Source of the DNA: Nocardiopsis sp. N85 | Lineage (GTDB): Bacteria; Actinomycetota; Actinomycetes; Streptosporangiales; Streptosporangiaceae | Reading direction: 5' to 3' | DNA: 64,000 bases | NCBI RefSeq assembly: GCF_028882275.1 | Contig: NZ_JARBUT010000001.1 | Location: forward strand, 744,001 to 808,000 | The notes under the pieces: model-generated | Databases searched by the model: none | What the model was told of the DNA's origin: nothing | The model's input: only the letters and a program-made list of their open reading frames with translations | Made by a program: the position numbers and the translations under genes | Part shown: piece by piece, positions 49,562-59,189 of the stretch | How the letters are laid out: each line of letters begins with the position of its first letter | Numbering within the stretch: the first letter of the stretch is position 1

Positions 49562-49834
49562 GGGGCGCGGACACCGGGGCGCGGAGGTGACACCCGGGCC
49601 GGCCGCTGCGTCCCCGCACCGCAGGGCCCCGGCCCCGGTGCGCGGGAGGGCGATCCGCCGGTGGCGGCTCCGAACGATCGCCCCGTACCGCGGCGTCCGC
49701 ACCCGGGATCGGGCCGCGCCGGGGTGCCGGCCCGCCCGTCCCGACGACCGTTCGTGGACCGCCGGGAAAACCGAACACGACCGTCGCGCGTCGTATGGTC
49801 GGCGCATCCGCGCCCGGGACGTGAGGAGGCGCGC

Positions 49835-51421
49835 GTGGTCGAGGATCGGACGATCGTCGAGGACGCACGGACCACCTCCTCGCGCGGCCCGCTGGGCTGG
49901 TGCGGTGTCGGGCTGGTCCTGGGCGGGGCGACGCTGTCGGTGGCCCCCGGGGTGCCGTCCTGGGCGGGACTGTCCGCCGCCGGGGCGGGCGTGCTCCTGG
50001 TCGTCGCCGGACTGCGCCGGATGCGGTCGCTCCCGGCGCGCCGCTCCCTGGTCCCGGCCGCCGCCGGACTGGCCTGCGCCCTGATCGCCGGATTCGGGGT
50101 GCGCGCCCTCACCCTGTCCCTGGCCGTGGAGCACACCCTCGCCGAGTCCGTCCCCGAGACCGCGCCGCCGATCCCCGCCGAGGTCACCGCCACGGCCTGG
50201 ACCCGGACCCTTCCCGGGGACGACACCCTGGTGCGCGTCGTCCCCGGCACCCTCGGCCCGATCGTCGTCCTGGACGACGGGGTGGTGGCCCTGGACGGGA
50301 TCACCGGCGACGAGCTGTGGCGTTACCGGCTGCGCGGCGCGGACGCCCGCGCCACCGTGTACGGCGGCGGCACCCGGATCCACATCGCGCACGGCGACCC
50401 GGACGACCCCGATCGCACCGGAGCGTCGACCTGGGTGGAACTCGACACCGCCCGAGGGGGCACGGTGGAGACGTTCACCGTTCCGCCCCCGCCCGCCGGG
50501 ACCACGACCACGGTCCTGACGGTCGCCTCGGGCGTGCTCGTCCACTCCCGGACCGAGGAGGACGACACCCCCCGGATCGTCGCCCACGACACCGCCACCC
50601 TCCGGGAGGCCTGGTCGTTCACCGTCCCCGAGGAGCCCGGCCGGGTCTGCGCGCCCTGGCAGGGGTGGAACGCCGACAACACCCTGCGCACGACCGACCT
50701 GTTCCTGGTCGCCTACGCCTGCGTTCCCGAGGGGCGGGCGCGCGACACCGATCCGGCGAGGATCGCCGACACCCCCGGCGCGCACCTGACCGGGGTGGTC
50801 ACCGCCCTGGACCGGCGCGACGGCCGGGTGCGCTGGACCCGGGAACTGCCCGGTCTGGAGGAGTTCCCGGCCCTGCGCGCCGGCGGTCCGGTCATCGACG
50901 CCGACACACGCCCCGTGATCGTGGTCGGTCCCCTCATGGGGGAGGACGCGCCGGTGATCCTGGACCCGCGGGACGGGTCGCACGCGGTGCGGATCACCGC
51001 CGAACCCTGGACCGACGGCCGGTCGGTGCTCGTGCGCGCCGACACCGGGGGAGCGGTCGTCACCGAGACGGCCGCCGACCGGCTGCTGTTCCACCGGGTG
51101 TCGCCGGAGGGCGGGATCGTCGTCACCGCCGCCCTGGACGCCGCCGACCTGCCCGAGTACGGTCCGGCGTCGGCCGTGGCGCTGTCCGACGCGGTCGTCG
51201 TCCCCCTCTCCGCTCCGGACGCGGACCGGGAGGTGCCGGCGGTGTGGTCGGTCCCCTTCGACGGCGACCCCCGGTTCTCCGTCCTCGATCCGGTGGGGGA
51301 GGCGGGGCCGCTGCCCCTGGGGAGCGGGGCCGACCATCACCGGGCCGTGGCCGTTCCCGGCGCGCTCGTCACGGTGGCGCGCGGTGCCGAGGCGGTCCGG
51401 TTGCACGGCCTGCTGCCCTGA
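49835..51421 (+). CDS. Membrane-anchored PQQ-like beta-propeller protein
   Basis: From GTG 49835 (GAGGAGG ahead) the product has 528 residues. Three N-terminal membrane spans (about 22-45, 50-66, 78-98) anchor a periplasm-facing propeller. WRYRLRGADARATVYGG, LREAWSFTVPEEPGR and RRDGRVRWTRELPGLEEF are PQQ-type repeats with the Trp docking pattern. No metal or cofactor ligand set of PQQ enzymes is evident, so it is probably a scaffolding or sensor propeller. Two Cys (VCAPW and AYACV) could form a disulfide. The role is unknown. Confidence 0.78.
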   Translation: MVEDRTIVEDARTTSSRGPLGWCGVGLVLGGATLSVAPGVPSWAGLSAAGAGVLLVVAGLRRMRSLPARRSLVPAAAGLACALIAGFGVRALTLSLAVEHTLAESVPETAPPIPAEVTATAWTRTLPGDDTLVRVVPGTLGPIVVLDDGVVALDGITGDELWRYRLRGADARATVYGGGTRIHIAHGDPDDPDRTGASTWVELDTARGGTVETFTVPPPPAGTTTTVLTVASGVLVHSRTEEDDTPRIVAHDTATLREAWSFTVPEEPGRVCAPWQGWNADNTLRTTDLFLVAYACVPEGRARDTDPARIADTPGAHLTGVVTALDRRDGRVRWTRELPGLEEFPALRAGGPVIDADTRPVIVVGPLMGEDAPVILDPRDGSHAVRITAEPWTDGRSVLVRADTGGAVVTETAADRLLFHRVSPEGGIVVTAALDAADLPEYGPASAVALSDAVVVPLSAPDADREVPAVWSVPFDGDPRFSVLDPVGEAGPLPLGSGADHHRAVAVPGALVTVARGAEAVRLHGLLP

Positions 51422-51482
51422 CCGGCCGGCCGAACCCGGGAAAACGCCTGCGCCCGGCCGGGCGCGCTGGTAACTTCGCCGC

Positions 51483-52451
51483 ATGCGGGAACCGTTGACA
51501 GACCTCCACGAGGACCGCGTCGGCGAAGCCCTGGGCGCCTGGGGGATCCGTCCGGCCGCGTTCACCCATCTGCCCGTCGGTTTCGCCGACCACCACTGGA
51601 GTGTCACCGACACCTCGGGGCGGCGCTGGTTCGCGACCGTCGCCGACCTCGCCCACAAGGCCTACCTGGGCCCGACCCCGGCCGCCGCGCGGGAGCGGTT
51701 GGCGGCGGCCATGGACACCGCCGCCCGGTTGCACGACGAGGCCGGACTGGGGTTCGTCGTGGCCCCGCTGCGCACCCCCGAGGGGCGCACCATCCGGGCG
51801 GTGGGACGCGACCGGGTGCTCAGCGTCTTCCCCTACGTGGAGGGCGCCTCGGGCGGGTTCGGCCGGCACGCGTCCCCGTACCTGCGCGGCCTGTTGTTGG
51901 ACACCCTCGCCCGGCTGCACCGGCGCACACCGCCCCGGAGCGCCGCCCTGTCCCCGCCGGCGATCGCGCACCGCTTCCACCTGGACACGGTCCTGGAGGA
52001 ACCCTCCCGGATGGGGGCCGGCGGACCTTTCGCCGAACCCGTCGCGCACCTGCTGGCCGAGCACACCAAACGGGTGCGCGCCCGCCTGGAGGAGTACGAC
52101 CGGCGGGCGGCCGAACTGGCGGGCGCCCCGGTCGTGGTGACCCACGGCGAACCCCACCCGGGCAACGTGGTCTGGCGGGGGCCGAACCCCCTGCTCGTGG
52201 ACTGGGACACGGTGGGGCTCGCCGTCCCCGAACGCGACCTGTGGCTGGTGGTGGAGGACGACGCCGACCTCGAACGCTACGCCGACGCCTCCGGACACAC
52301 CGTCGATCCGGCCCGGCTGGAGCTGTACCGGTCGAGGTGGGACCTCCAGGACGTCGCGGAGTTCACGGAGGCGTTCGCGCGGCCGCACATCCGCGACCGC
52401 GACACCGAGGAGGCCTGGCACGCGCTGGTGGAGATCGTCGACCGGCTGTGA
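51483..52451 (+). CDS. Aminoglycoside-phosphotransferase-fold kinase
   Basis: The 322-residue protein carries the APH catalytic pair: VVTHGEPHPGNVVW (about 218-231; the HGExHPGN loop replaces the usual HGDxxxxN) and LLVDWDTVGLAVPERDLW (about 235-252; the metal-binding Asp of DWD). The N-terminal lobe has GRRWFATVADLAHK with a candidate Lys. APH-fold kinases phosphorylate antibiotics, choline or other alcohols. The Asp-to-Glu change in the catalytic loop is noteworthy but occurs in the family. It is monocistronic. Confidence 0.85.
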   Translation: MREPLTDLHEDRVGEALGAWGIRPAAFTHLPVGFADHHWSVTDTSGRRWFATVADLAHKAYLGPTPAAARERLAAAMDTAARLHDEAGLGFVVAPLRTPEGRTIRAVGRDRVLSVFPYVEGASGGFGRHASPYLRGLLLDTLARLHRRTPPRSAALSPPAIAHRFHLDTVLEEPSRMGAGGPFAEPVAHLLAEHTKRVRARLEEYDRRAAELAGAPVVVTHGEPHPGNVVWRGPNPLLVDWDTVGLAVPERDLWLVVEDDADLERYADASGHTVDPARLELYRSRWDLQDVAEFTEAFARPHIRDRDTEEAWHALVEIVDRL

Positions 52452-52542
52452 CCCCGGCGGGTCGTCCCCGCCTCCGTGCGGTGGCTCTGGGTAGCATTCG
52501 CATTGCCCGGAGTGATCTATCGGTTCGGCTCACGGAGACGAC

Positions 52543-52974
52543 ATGCGACTGCCCCTGAGAATCAGCGACCTTCCCCTGCGCGTGGCCACCGGCGCGTTCA
52601 TCCTCAACTCGGGGCTGGACAAGTACGACGTCGACGAGGACACCGCCCGCGGCATGCACGGGATGGCGATGGGCACCTATCCCTTCCTCAAGGACGTCGA
52701 CCCCGTCACCTTCGTCAAGCTCCTCTCCGCGGGGGAGATCGCCCTGGGCACCGCCCTGCTGGTGCCGCTGGTGCCCGGCAGGCTCGCGGGCGCCGGACTC
52801 ACCGCGTTCGGCGCCGGCCTCCTCGGCATGTACCTGCGCACCCCCGGCCTGCGCCGTCCCGGGAGTCTGCGGCCCACCCCCGAAGGCCTGCCCATCGCCA
52901 AGGACTCCTGGCTGGTCGGCGCCGGGCTGACCCTCCTCATCGGCGGTCGCGCCCGCGGACGCGCCCGCCGATGA
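52543..52974 (+). CDS. Small membrane protein, DoxX-like
   Basis: The 143-residue protein from ATG 52543 has three or four hydrophobic segments (about 15-33, 60-85, 88-105, 118-135), including ATGAFILNSGLDKY and SAGEIALGTALLVPLVPGR. This is like the DoxX/SURF4-type small quinone-linked membrane proteins. It converges with the PAP2/kinase fusion gene, 6 bp apart. No partner gene is adjacent. Confidence 0.72.
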   Translation: MRLPLRISDLPLRVATGAFILNSGLDKYDVDEDTARGMHGMAMGTYPFLKDVDPVTFVKLLSAGEIALGTALLVPLVPGRLAGAGLTAFGAGLLGMYLRTPGLRRPGSLRPTPEGLPIAKDSWLVGAGLTLLIGGRARGRARR

Positions 52975-52980
52975 CATCGG

Positions 52981-54510
52981 TCAGGGCCGCTCGGTCCTGG
53001 GGACGAACACCCGCAGCGCCGCCGGTCGCTTGGTGAACCGCACCGTTCGCGACGCCTCCATCACCTCGCCGTCCACCGCCAGCAGCCGCGGCTCCTCGGG
53101 GAGCGTCAGGACCAGCTCCCGTGCGGTCCGCTCCCGGTAGCCCTCGCCCCGCTGGTGGCGGCCGAACAGCACGTCCCGGACGGCCCGCAGCCGCGGGAAC
53201 GGGCTGCGCGCGCCCAGCACCCGCACGTCCAGCCGACCGTCCACCAGGCTCTCGCGCAGCGCCGGGACCCGGGCGTGCGTGCGGTAGCGGCAGTTGCCCA
53301 CGAACGCCCACCACACCTTCGTCGGTCGGCCGTCCACCACGGCCGGGGTGGGGGCGACCTCCCGCAGGTCGTGCCACAGGGCCCAGGCGAACGCCGGCCA
53401 CTTGCCGATCCGGGGCGCCCACCGGTCGCGCCGCTCCACCATGCGCGGGTAGGAGCCGAACGAGGCGGTGTTGAGGAACAGGTGTCCGTCCACCTCGCCC
53501 ACGTCCACCCGGGCCAGCCGGCCGTCGGAGAACGCGCGCAGCGCCACGTCCACCGAGGTCAACCCGAGGGTCCGGGCGAAGTTGTTGAGGGTGCCGTCGG
53601 GGATCACCAGCAGGGGTCTGTCGTTGTCGATGGCGGCGCGCGCCCCCGCGTTGACGGTGCCGTCGCCGCCGGCCACCGCCAGCACCTCGCCGGCCTTGGC
53701 CGCCCGGTCCATCACCTCGACGATGTCGTCGTCCTCCGAGAGGGAGACGATGGTGGCGCCCGGTAGCGCCCGTGCGATCCGGGAGGGGGTGCCCATGGCG
53801 TTCGACACGGTCGCCCCCTCGGCCACCGCGGCCGGGAGCACGTCGGCGGAGCGGGGATTGCACACCACCGTCACGCCCGTTCCGGGCAGGGCCCCGGTGG
53901 CGAGAGCCTCTCCGCCGGCCTCCCCGGGGTGGTGGACGTCCTCGGGCAGGGTCGTGGCCCCGTGGGTCAGCTCCGGCCGGGGCGGCACCATGGCGCGGGC
54001 CGCCAACGAGGCGCCCAGGCCGATGAGGGCCCCGCCCAGCACGTCGCCCGGGTAGTGGACGCCGCTGTGCACCCGGGACACCGCCACCGTCCCGGCCAGG
54101 ACCGCGACCAGGGCCGCGAGCGGGCGCGGGGCGTCGGCGGCGATCCCGGCCGCGTAGCCGACGGCGGCCGCCGTGTGCCCGGAGGGGAAGGAGGAGCTGC
54201 CGTAGTCGCGGTAGGGGAGCCGGGACCGGGGCACCCCGGACACGTCCGGGCGGGGGCGGTCGGTCAGGTGTTTGACGCCCGCCGAGATCGCGTTGGCGCC
54301 GGCGGCGGCGATCATGGCGCGCAGGGCGGTGCGCCGGGCCCGGGGGCCGCCGGTGGCGGCCATGGTCGCCGATATCAGGAACCACGGCGCCATGTTGTCC
54401 GTGGCCTGAACGAACTTGGGCGTATAGGGGTCCAGGACGGGCGCCCCCAGGCCCGTCACGAGACGGTGGAATCGTCGGTCCAGCCGGTCGATCGGTCGTA
54501 GTACGCGCAT
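52981..54510 (-). CDS. PAP2 phosphatase/diacylglycerol kinase fusion
   Basis: The 509-residue protein from ATG 54510 has an N-terminal PAP2 phosphatase domain. KHLTDRPRPD (about 79-88) is the KxxxxxxRP motif, SSSFPSGHTAAAVG the PSGH motif (about 104-117) and SRVHSGVHYPGDVLGG the SRxxxxxHxxxD motif. Membrane helices lie between them. The second half (about 208-509) is a diacylglycerol/sphingosine kinase domain with VVCNPRSADVLP, VAVAGGDGTVNAGARA (GGDGT; about 277-292) and PDGTLNNFARTLGL. Such fusions are common in actinobacteria and are thought to phosphorylate/dephosphorylate polyprenyl or diacylglycerol lipids. It is divergent from the lipid-modification operon. Confidence 0.92.
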   Translation of the reverse strand: MRVLRPIDRLDRRFHRLVTGLGAPVLDPYTPKFVQATDNMAPWFLISATMAATGGPRARRTALRAMIAAAGANAISAGVKHLTDRPRPDVSGVPRSRLPYRDYGSSSFPSGHTAAAVGYAAGIAADAPRPLAALVAVLAGTVAVSRVHSGVHYPGDVLGGALIGLGASLAARAMVPPRPELTHGATTLPEDVHHPGEAGGEALATGALPGTGVTVVCNPRSADVLPAAVAEGATVSNAMGTPSRIARALPGATIVSLSEDDDIVEVMDRAAKAGEVLAVAGGDGTVNAGARAAIDNDRPLLVIPDGTLNNFARTLGLTSVDVALRAFSDGRLARVDVGEVDGHLFLNTASFGSYPRMVERRDRWAPRIGKWPAFAWALWHDLREVAPTPAVVDGRPTKVWWAFVGNCRYRTHARVPALRESLVDGRLDVRVLGARSPFPRLRAVRDVLFGRHQRGEGYRERTARELVLTLPEEPRLLAVDGEVMEASRTVRFTKRPAALRVFVPRTERP

Positions 54511-54575
54511 TCGTCCACGGTGCTGTGTCCACGGCCGGATGTCCAGAACCCACGGGATCTTCCCCTGCTCCTCAC

Positions 54576-54613
54576 CACCATTGGTGACCCACATCACAGG
54601 CCGGTCATGTGAT
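54576..54613. promoter_or_regulatory. Two inverted repeats in the divergent promoter of the lipid operon
   Basis: CACCATTGGTG (54576-54586) is a perfect 11-bp palindrome. ATCACA at 54593-54598 and TGTGAT at 54608-54613 form an inverted repeat with a 9-bp spacer. They are between the PAP2/kinase gene and the flavin oxidase gene, so they could serve as operators for either. Confidence 0.5.
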
Positions 54614-54677
54614 CGCACCCATCCGCGCGCCCACCTGATCCGAATACCCGGTATCAGCCCCCAGGGAAGGGACATCC

Positions 54678-55958
54678 GTGGTCCAGGACAGGCACATCCC
54701 CCGACGCGGACGCGTCGCCGTCATCGGTTCCGGCGTCTCCGGACTGACCGCCGCGCACATCCTGCGCGAACGGGCCGAGGTGACGCTGCTGGAGGCGGAC
54801 GACCGTCTGGGCGGCCACGCCCACACCCACCGGATCACCGACGAACACGGCGCCGAACTCCTCGTGGACAGCGGGTTCATCGTCCACAACCGCCGCACCT
54901 ACCCGAACCTGATCCGCCTCTTCGACGAACTGGGCGTGGACACCCGCCCCACCGAGATGAGCCTGTCCGTGGCCTGCGACGGCTGCGGCCTGGAGTACGC
55001 CGGCTCCCGAGGGCCGCGCGCCCTGCTGCCCACCGGCCCCCGGGCCACCGTCGCCCACGTGCGCATGCTCACCGAGATCCCCCGCTTCCACCGGGCCGCC
55101 CGCGCCCTGCTCGACGCACCCGACGCCGACCCCGGTCCCACCCTGGGGGAGTTCGTCGCGCAGAGCGCCCTGAGCCCCTACACCGTGGCGCACTTCGTCG
55201 TCCCCCTGGTCTCGGCGGTCTGGTCGTGCCCCCCGGGCACCGCCCTGGACTACCCCGCCCGCTACCTGTTCGCCTTCCTGGCCAACCACGGCATGCTCGG
55301 GATCTGGGGATCGCCCCGATGGCGCACCGTCGTGGGCGGATCCCGGTCCTACGTCGAACGCGTCGCCAAGAACCTCGACGTCGTGCGCACCGGGACCCCC
55401 GTGCGCTCGGTGGAGCGCGTCCCCGACGGGGTCCGCCTGCGCCTCGACGGCCGTGAGGAGGACTTCGACGCCGCCGTCATCGCGGTCCACGCCGATCAGG
55501 CCCTGGCCCTGCTGCCCCGGCCCACCCCCGCCGAGCGCGAGGTGCTGGGCGCGTTCCGCTACTCCCGCAACCGCACCCTGTTGCACACCGACGCCTCGGT
55601 ACTGCCCCGGGACCCGGCGGCGCGGGCGAGCTGGAACCACCGCCTGCCCTCCTGCGACCCCGACGCCGGGCCCGTGCGGGTCAGCTACGACATGAACCGG
55701 CTCCAGCACCTGCCCGGCCGCCGACGCCACCTCGTCACCCTCAACGACGACGGGCGCGTCCGCCCGGACGACGTCCTGGCCGAGATGGACTACGAGCACC
55801 CGGTGTACACCCCCGCGGCACTGGCCGCGCAACGCCGGATCGCCGACCTGGACGACGGCGTCATCGCGTTCGCCGGCGCCCACCACGGATGGGGCTTCCA
55901 CGAGGACGGGTGCGCCTCGGGGGTGCGCGCGGCGGAGAGCCTGGGGGTGACGTGGTGA
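54678..55958 (+). CDS. FAD-dependent amine-oxidase-fold enzyme of lipid operon
   Basis: The 426-residue protein from GTG 54678 has the FAD motif VAVIGSGVSGLTAAHILRER (13-32). It continues with LLEADDRLGGHAHTHR, the conserved GG-R/A-x-H second flavin motif of the protoporphyrinogen/amine oxidase family. FAGAHHGWGFHEDGCASGVR (about 396-415) is the C-terminal flavin-binding block. This is the family found in front of DUF1365 and cyclopropane-synthase genes in many bacteria. There it is thought to act on unsaturated or modified acyl chains. The ribosome site is GGGAAGGG. Its stop overlaps the next gene (GTGA). Confidence 0.9.
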   Translation: MVQDRHIPRRGRVAVIGSGVSGLTAAHILRERAEVTLLEADDRLGGHAHTHRITDEHGAELLVDSGFIVHNRRTYPNLIRLFDELGVDTRPTEMSLSVACDGCGLEYAGSRGPRALLPTGPRATVAHVRMLTEIPRFHRAARALLDAPDADPGPTLGEFVAQSALSPYTVAHFVVPLVSAVWSCPPGTALDYPARYLFAFLANHGMLGIWGSPRWRTVVGGSRSYVERVAKNLDVVRTGTPVRSVERVPDGVRLRLDGREEDFDAAVIAVHADQALALLPRPTPAEREVLGAFRYSRNRTLLHTDASVLPRDPAARASWNHRLPSCDPDAGPVRVSYDMNRLQHLPGRRRHLVTLNDDGRVRPDDVLAEMDYEHPVYTPAALAAQRRIADLDDGVIAFAGAHHGWGFHEDGCASGVRAAESLGVTW

Positions 55959-56674
55959 GCCCCGCCCCCGCCCTCTACGAGGCCGTCGTCCGCCACGTCC
56001 GCGCCGCCCCGGTGCGCTCCTCCTTCGCGCACCGCACCTATTACTGGCTGACCGACCTCGAACGCCCGCCCCGGCTCCCCTGGCCGCTGCGCCCCCTGGC
56101 CGGGTTCGCGGGCCGCCCCTCCCGCGCCGAACTCGACGCCTACCTGGCCGGGCAGGGCGTCGACCTGGAGGGCGGGCCCATCCTCGTGCTCGCCCACGCC
56201 CGCGTGTTCGGGTACGTGTTCGACCCCCTGACCGTCTACTGGTGCCACCACCGCGACGGGTCCCTGGCCCGCGTCATCGCCGAGGTCCACAACACCTACG
56301 GACAACGCCACCGCTACCCGCTCACGGTGGACGACCGGGGGCGCGCCGAGGTCGCCAAGGCGATGTACGTCTCCCCGTTCCACGGCACGGACGGCCGCTA
56401 CCGGCTGGCCCTGCCCGAACCCGGCGAACGGCTCTCCCTCACGGTCACCCTCCACACCGACGGCGCCCCGCCCTTCGCCGCCTCCGTCCGAGGCCGCCGG
56501 GTCCCGGCCACCGCCGCCTCCCTGATCCGGCTCGCCCTGCGCCACCCCTGGGCCCCGCTCGTGGGCGCGGTCCGCATCCGCACCCGGGGCATCGGCCTCT
56601 ACCTGCGCGGGGTCCCGGTGCACCCGCGACCGGAACACCACGACACCACCGAGAGGACAGGTCCACGTTCATGA
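55955..56674 (+). CDS. DUF1365 protein of lipid operon
   Basis: The 239-residue protein (GTG 55955 overlapping the previous stop) has family marks SSFAHRTYYWLTDLERPPRL near 22-41, AHARVFGYVFDPLTVYWCHH near 81-100 and EVHNTYGQRHRYPL near 110-123. The function of DUF1365 is unknown, but it nearly always accompanies an amine-oxidase-fold enzyme and a cyclopropane-synthase-type methyltransferase, as here. The overlap on both ends (GTGA before, ATGA after) makes a strictly coupled unit. Confidence 0.9.
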   Translation: MSPAPALYEAVVRHVRAAPVRSSFAHRTYYWLTDLERPPRLPWPLRPLAGFAGRPSRAELDAYLAGQGVDLEGGPILVLAHARVFGYVFDPLTVYWCHHRDGSLARVIAEVHNTYGQRHRYPLTVDDRGRAEVAKAMYVSPFHGTDGRYRLALPEPGERLSLTVTLHTDGAPPFAASVRGRRVPATAASLIRLALRHPWAPLVGAVRIRTRGIGLYLRGVPVHPRPEHHDTTERTGPRS

Positions 56675-57921
56675 CCACGACGACCCCGCCCCCGATCACC
56701 ACGGTCGACCCCCGACGCTGGCCGGACGTCGCCCGGGTGCCCCGGGCCCGGCTGCGCGCCACCGCCGCCCGCGTCCTGGCCCGGTACGCGGCCCGCGAGG
56801 CGGGGGTGCGGATCACCACGACCGACCCCACCGGGGCGAACGCCGCCGAGGGCCCGGTCCTGTATCTGCGCGACCCGGAGGCCTTCCACCGCAGACTGGC
56901 CGTCGGCGGGCTCATCGGCCTGGGCGAGTCCTACATGGCCGGCGAGTGGGACTCCCCGGACCCGGTCGCCCTGCTGACCCGGCTGGCCGAGCACTACGTC
57001 GAACTCGTTCCGCGCCCCCTGCGGCCCCTGCGCCACGTCACCCTGCCGCGCCGGGGGCTCGGCGACCGCAACACCCGGACGGCGGCCCGCCGCAACATCG
57101 GCCACCACTACGACCTGTCCAACGACCTGTTCGCGCTCTTCCTGGACCGCACCATGACCTACTCGTCGGCGCTGTTCGACGGGCCCGGCCCGCGCGACCC
57201 GCACACCCTCGCCTCGGCCCAGGAGCGCAAGATCGACCGGCTGCTGGACGCCGTGGGCGTCGGCCCCGGGACCACCCTGTTGGAGATCGGCACCGGCTGG
57301 GGCGGCCTGGCCCTGCGCGCCGCCCGACGCGGGGCCCGCGTCACCACCATCACCCTGTCCGCCGAACAGCGCGACCTGGCCGTGCGCCGACTGGCCGAGG
57401 CCGGGGTGGGGGCGGCCGTCGACGTCCGCCTGCTCGACTACCGTGACGCCGAGGGCGAGTACGACGCCGTGGTCAGCGTGGAGATGATCGAGGCCGTCGG
57501 CGAGCACTACTGGCCGGCCTACTTCTCCGCGTTGGACCGGTTGGTGCGCCCCGGGGGGAGGGTGGGGCTCCAGAGCATCACCATGGACCACCGGCTGATG
57601 CGGGCCTCCCGCCACTCCTACACCTGGATGCACAAGTACGTGTTCCCCGGCGGGCTCATCCCCTCCGTCGAGGCGATCGAACGGCAGGTGCGCGAACGCA
57701 CCTCCATGACCGTCGTCGACCGCACGGCGTTCGGCGCCGACTACGCCGACACCCTGATGGTGTGGCGGCGGTCCTTCGCCGACGCCGCGGCAGAGGTCGA
57801 CGGGCTCGGGTTCGACGCCGTCTTCCGCCGGATGTGGGACTTCTACCTCGCCTACTGCGAGGCCGGCTTCCGGGCCGGGCTGATCGACGTGGAGCAGATC
57901 GTCCTGGAGCGCGCCCGATGA
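56671..57921 (+). CDS. Cyclopropane-fatty-acyl-phospholipid-synthase-like methyltransferase 1
   Basis: The 416-residue protein starts at ATG 56671 (ATGA overlap). It has the CFA-synthase layout: an N-terminal lipid-binding part (LAVGGLIGLGESYMAGEWDS, about 73-92), then HHYDLSNDLFALFLDRTMTYSS (about 146-167), motif I LLEIGTGWGGLALRAA (about 207-222) and the acceptor-site segment SVEMIEAVGEHYW (about 271-283). CFA synthases transfer a methylene from S-adenosylmethionine to acyl double bonds in membrane lipids. The catalytic bicarbonate-binding Cys of E. coli CFA is not obvious, so a related lipid methylation is possible. Confidence 0.9.
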   Translation: MTTTTPPPITTVDPRRWPDVARVPRARLRATAARVLARYAAREAGVRITTTDPTGANAAEGPVLYLRDPEAFHRRLAVGGLIGLGESYMAGEWDSPDPVALLTRLAEHYVELVPRPLRPLRHVTLPRRGLGDRNTRTAARRNIGHHYDLSNDLFALFLDRTMTYSSALFDGPGPRDPHTLASAQERKIDRLLDAVGVGPGTTLLEIGTGWGGLALRAARRGARVTTITLSAEQRDLAVRRLAEAGVGAAVDVRLLDYRDAEGEYDAVVSVEMIEAVGEHYWPAYFSALDRLVRPGGRVGLQSITMDHRLMRASRHSYTWMHKYVFPGGLIPSVEAIERQVRERTSMTVVDRTAFGADYADTLMVWRRSFADAAAEVDGLGFDAVFRRMWDFYLAYCEAGFRAGLIDVEQIVLERAR

Positions 57922-59189
57922 CACAGGTCACCACCATCCCCACCACCGGCGGGCCGCGCGGGGTCGCCCACTTCCTCGCCCCGGTGATCGCCGGGTTCTT
58001 CAACGGGCACCCGCCGGTCCGGCTGCGCGCCTGGGACGGCAGCGAGGCGGGACCGCGGGACGCCCCCGTCGTGATCCTGCGCCACCGCGACGCCCTGCGC
58101 CACGTCGTGGCCCGGCCGGGAGAGCTCGGCCTGGCCCGCGCCTACGTCACCGGCGCCCTGGACGTGGAGGGCGACCTCACCGACGCGCTGCGGCGGGTCG
58201 GGGCCGGGGTCCGCCGCCACGGTACGTCGTCGCTCGCGCCACGGGAATGGGTCCGCGCGGCGCGCGTCCTGCTCGCCGTGGGGGCCGTCGGGACCCCGCC
58301 GCCGGTGCCGCGCGGCGAGAGCCGGCCCCGGGGGCCGCTGCACTCCCGCGAACGCGACGCCGCCGCGGTCTCCCACCACTACGACGCCGGCAACGGGATC
58401 TACTCCCTGCTGCTCGACGAGACCATGGCCTACTCGTGCGCCTACTGGCCCGAGGACGACCCCGTCGCCACCCTCGCCGACGCCCAACGCGCCAAGCTCG
58501 ACCTGGTCTGCCGGGAACTGGGGCTGCGCGAGGGGTCGCGGCTGCTCGACGTCGGCTGCGGGTGGGGTTCGCTCGCCCTGCACGCCGCCCGCGCGTACGG
58601 GGCGCGGGTCACGGCGGTCACCCTGTCGGCCGCCCAGCGCGACCACGTGGCCGCCCGGATCCGCGAGGAGGGACTGACGGACCGGGTCGAGGTGGAGCTG
58701 CGGCACTACCGGGACATCGACCGCGCCGGATTCGACGCCGTGGCCACCATCGAGATGGGCGAACACGTGGGACGCGACGAGTACGCGCCGTTCGCCCGCC
58801 GGCTGCGGTCGCTGCTGCGGCCCGGCGGTCGACTCCTGGTCCAGCAGATGTCCCGGGGGAGCGATCACCCCGGGGGCGGTCCGTTCATCGAGCGTTACAT
58901 CGCCCCCGACATGCACATGCGCCCCCTGGGGGAGACGGTGACGCTGTTGGAGGACGCGGGCCTGGAGGTGACCGGGGTGCGCTCCCTGCGCCGGCACTAC
59001 GTGCGCACCGCCCGGTCCTGGGCCGCCGAACTGGACCGGCGGTACGACGACCTGGTGGGGCTCGCGGGGGAGGAGACCGCACGGGTGTGGCGGCTGTACC
59101 TGGCCGGCGGGGCGCTGGCCTTCGAGGAGGGCCGGATGGGCGTCCACCAGATCGCGGCCCGCCGTCCCGCACCCGAGGAGATCCCGTGA
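57918..59189 (+). CDS. Cyclopropane-synthase-like methyltransferase 2
   Basis: The 423-residue protein overlaps the stop of the first methyltransferase (ATGA). It has a longer N-terminal domain with LRHVVARPGELGLARAYVTG and DVEGDLTDALRRV, then HHYDAGNGIYSLLLDETMAYS (about 154-174), motif I LLDVGCGWGSLALHAARAYG (about 211-230) and a MGEHVGRDEYAPFARRL acceptor segment. Two non-identical CFA-type enzymes in one coupled operon suggest successive or alternative methyl or methylene transfer to the same acyl chain, or different lipid pools. The family is certain, the product is not. Confidence 0.9.
   Translation: MTQVTTIPTTGGPRGVAHFLAPVIAGFFNGHPPVRLRAWDGSEAGPRDAPVVILRHRDALRHVVARPGELGLARAYVTGALDVEGDLTDALRRVGAGVRRHGTSSLAPREWVRAARVLLAVGAVGTPPPVPRGESRPRGPLHSRERDAAAVSHHYDAGNGIYSLLLDETMAYSCAYWPEDDPVATLADAQRAKLDLVCRELGLREGSRLLDVGCGWGSLALHAARAYGARVTAVTLSAAQRDHVAARIREEGLTDRVEVELRHYRDIDRAGFDAVATIEMGEHVGRDEYAPFARRLRSLLRPGGRLLVQQMSRGSDHPGGGPFIERYIAPDMHMRPLGETVTLLEDAGLEVTGVRSLRRHYVRTARSWAAELDRRYDDLVGLAGEETARVWRLYLAGGALAFEEGRMGVHQIAARRPAPEEIP

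Noticed and set aside
48821..51658. Long minus-strand frame opposite the beta-propeller gene
   Set aside because: The plus-strand gene has membrane spans, PQQ-type repeats and a ribosome site; the opposite frame has no recognisable domain.
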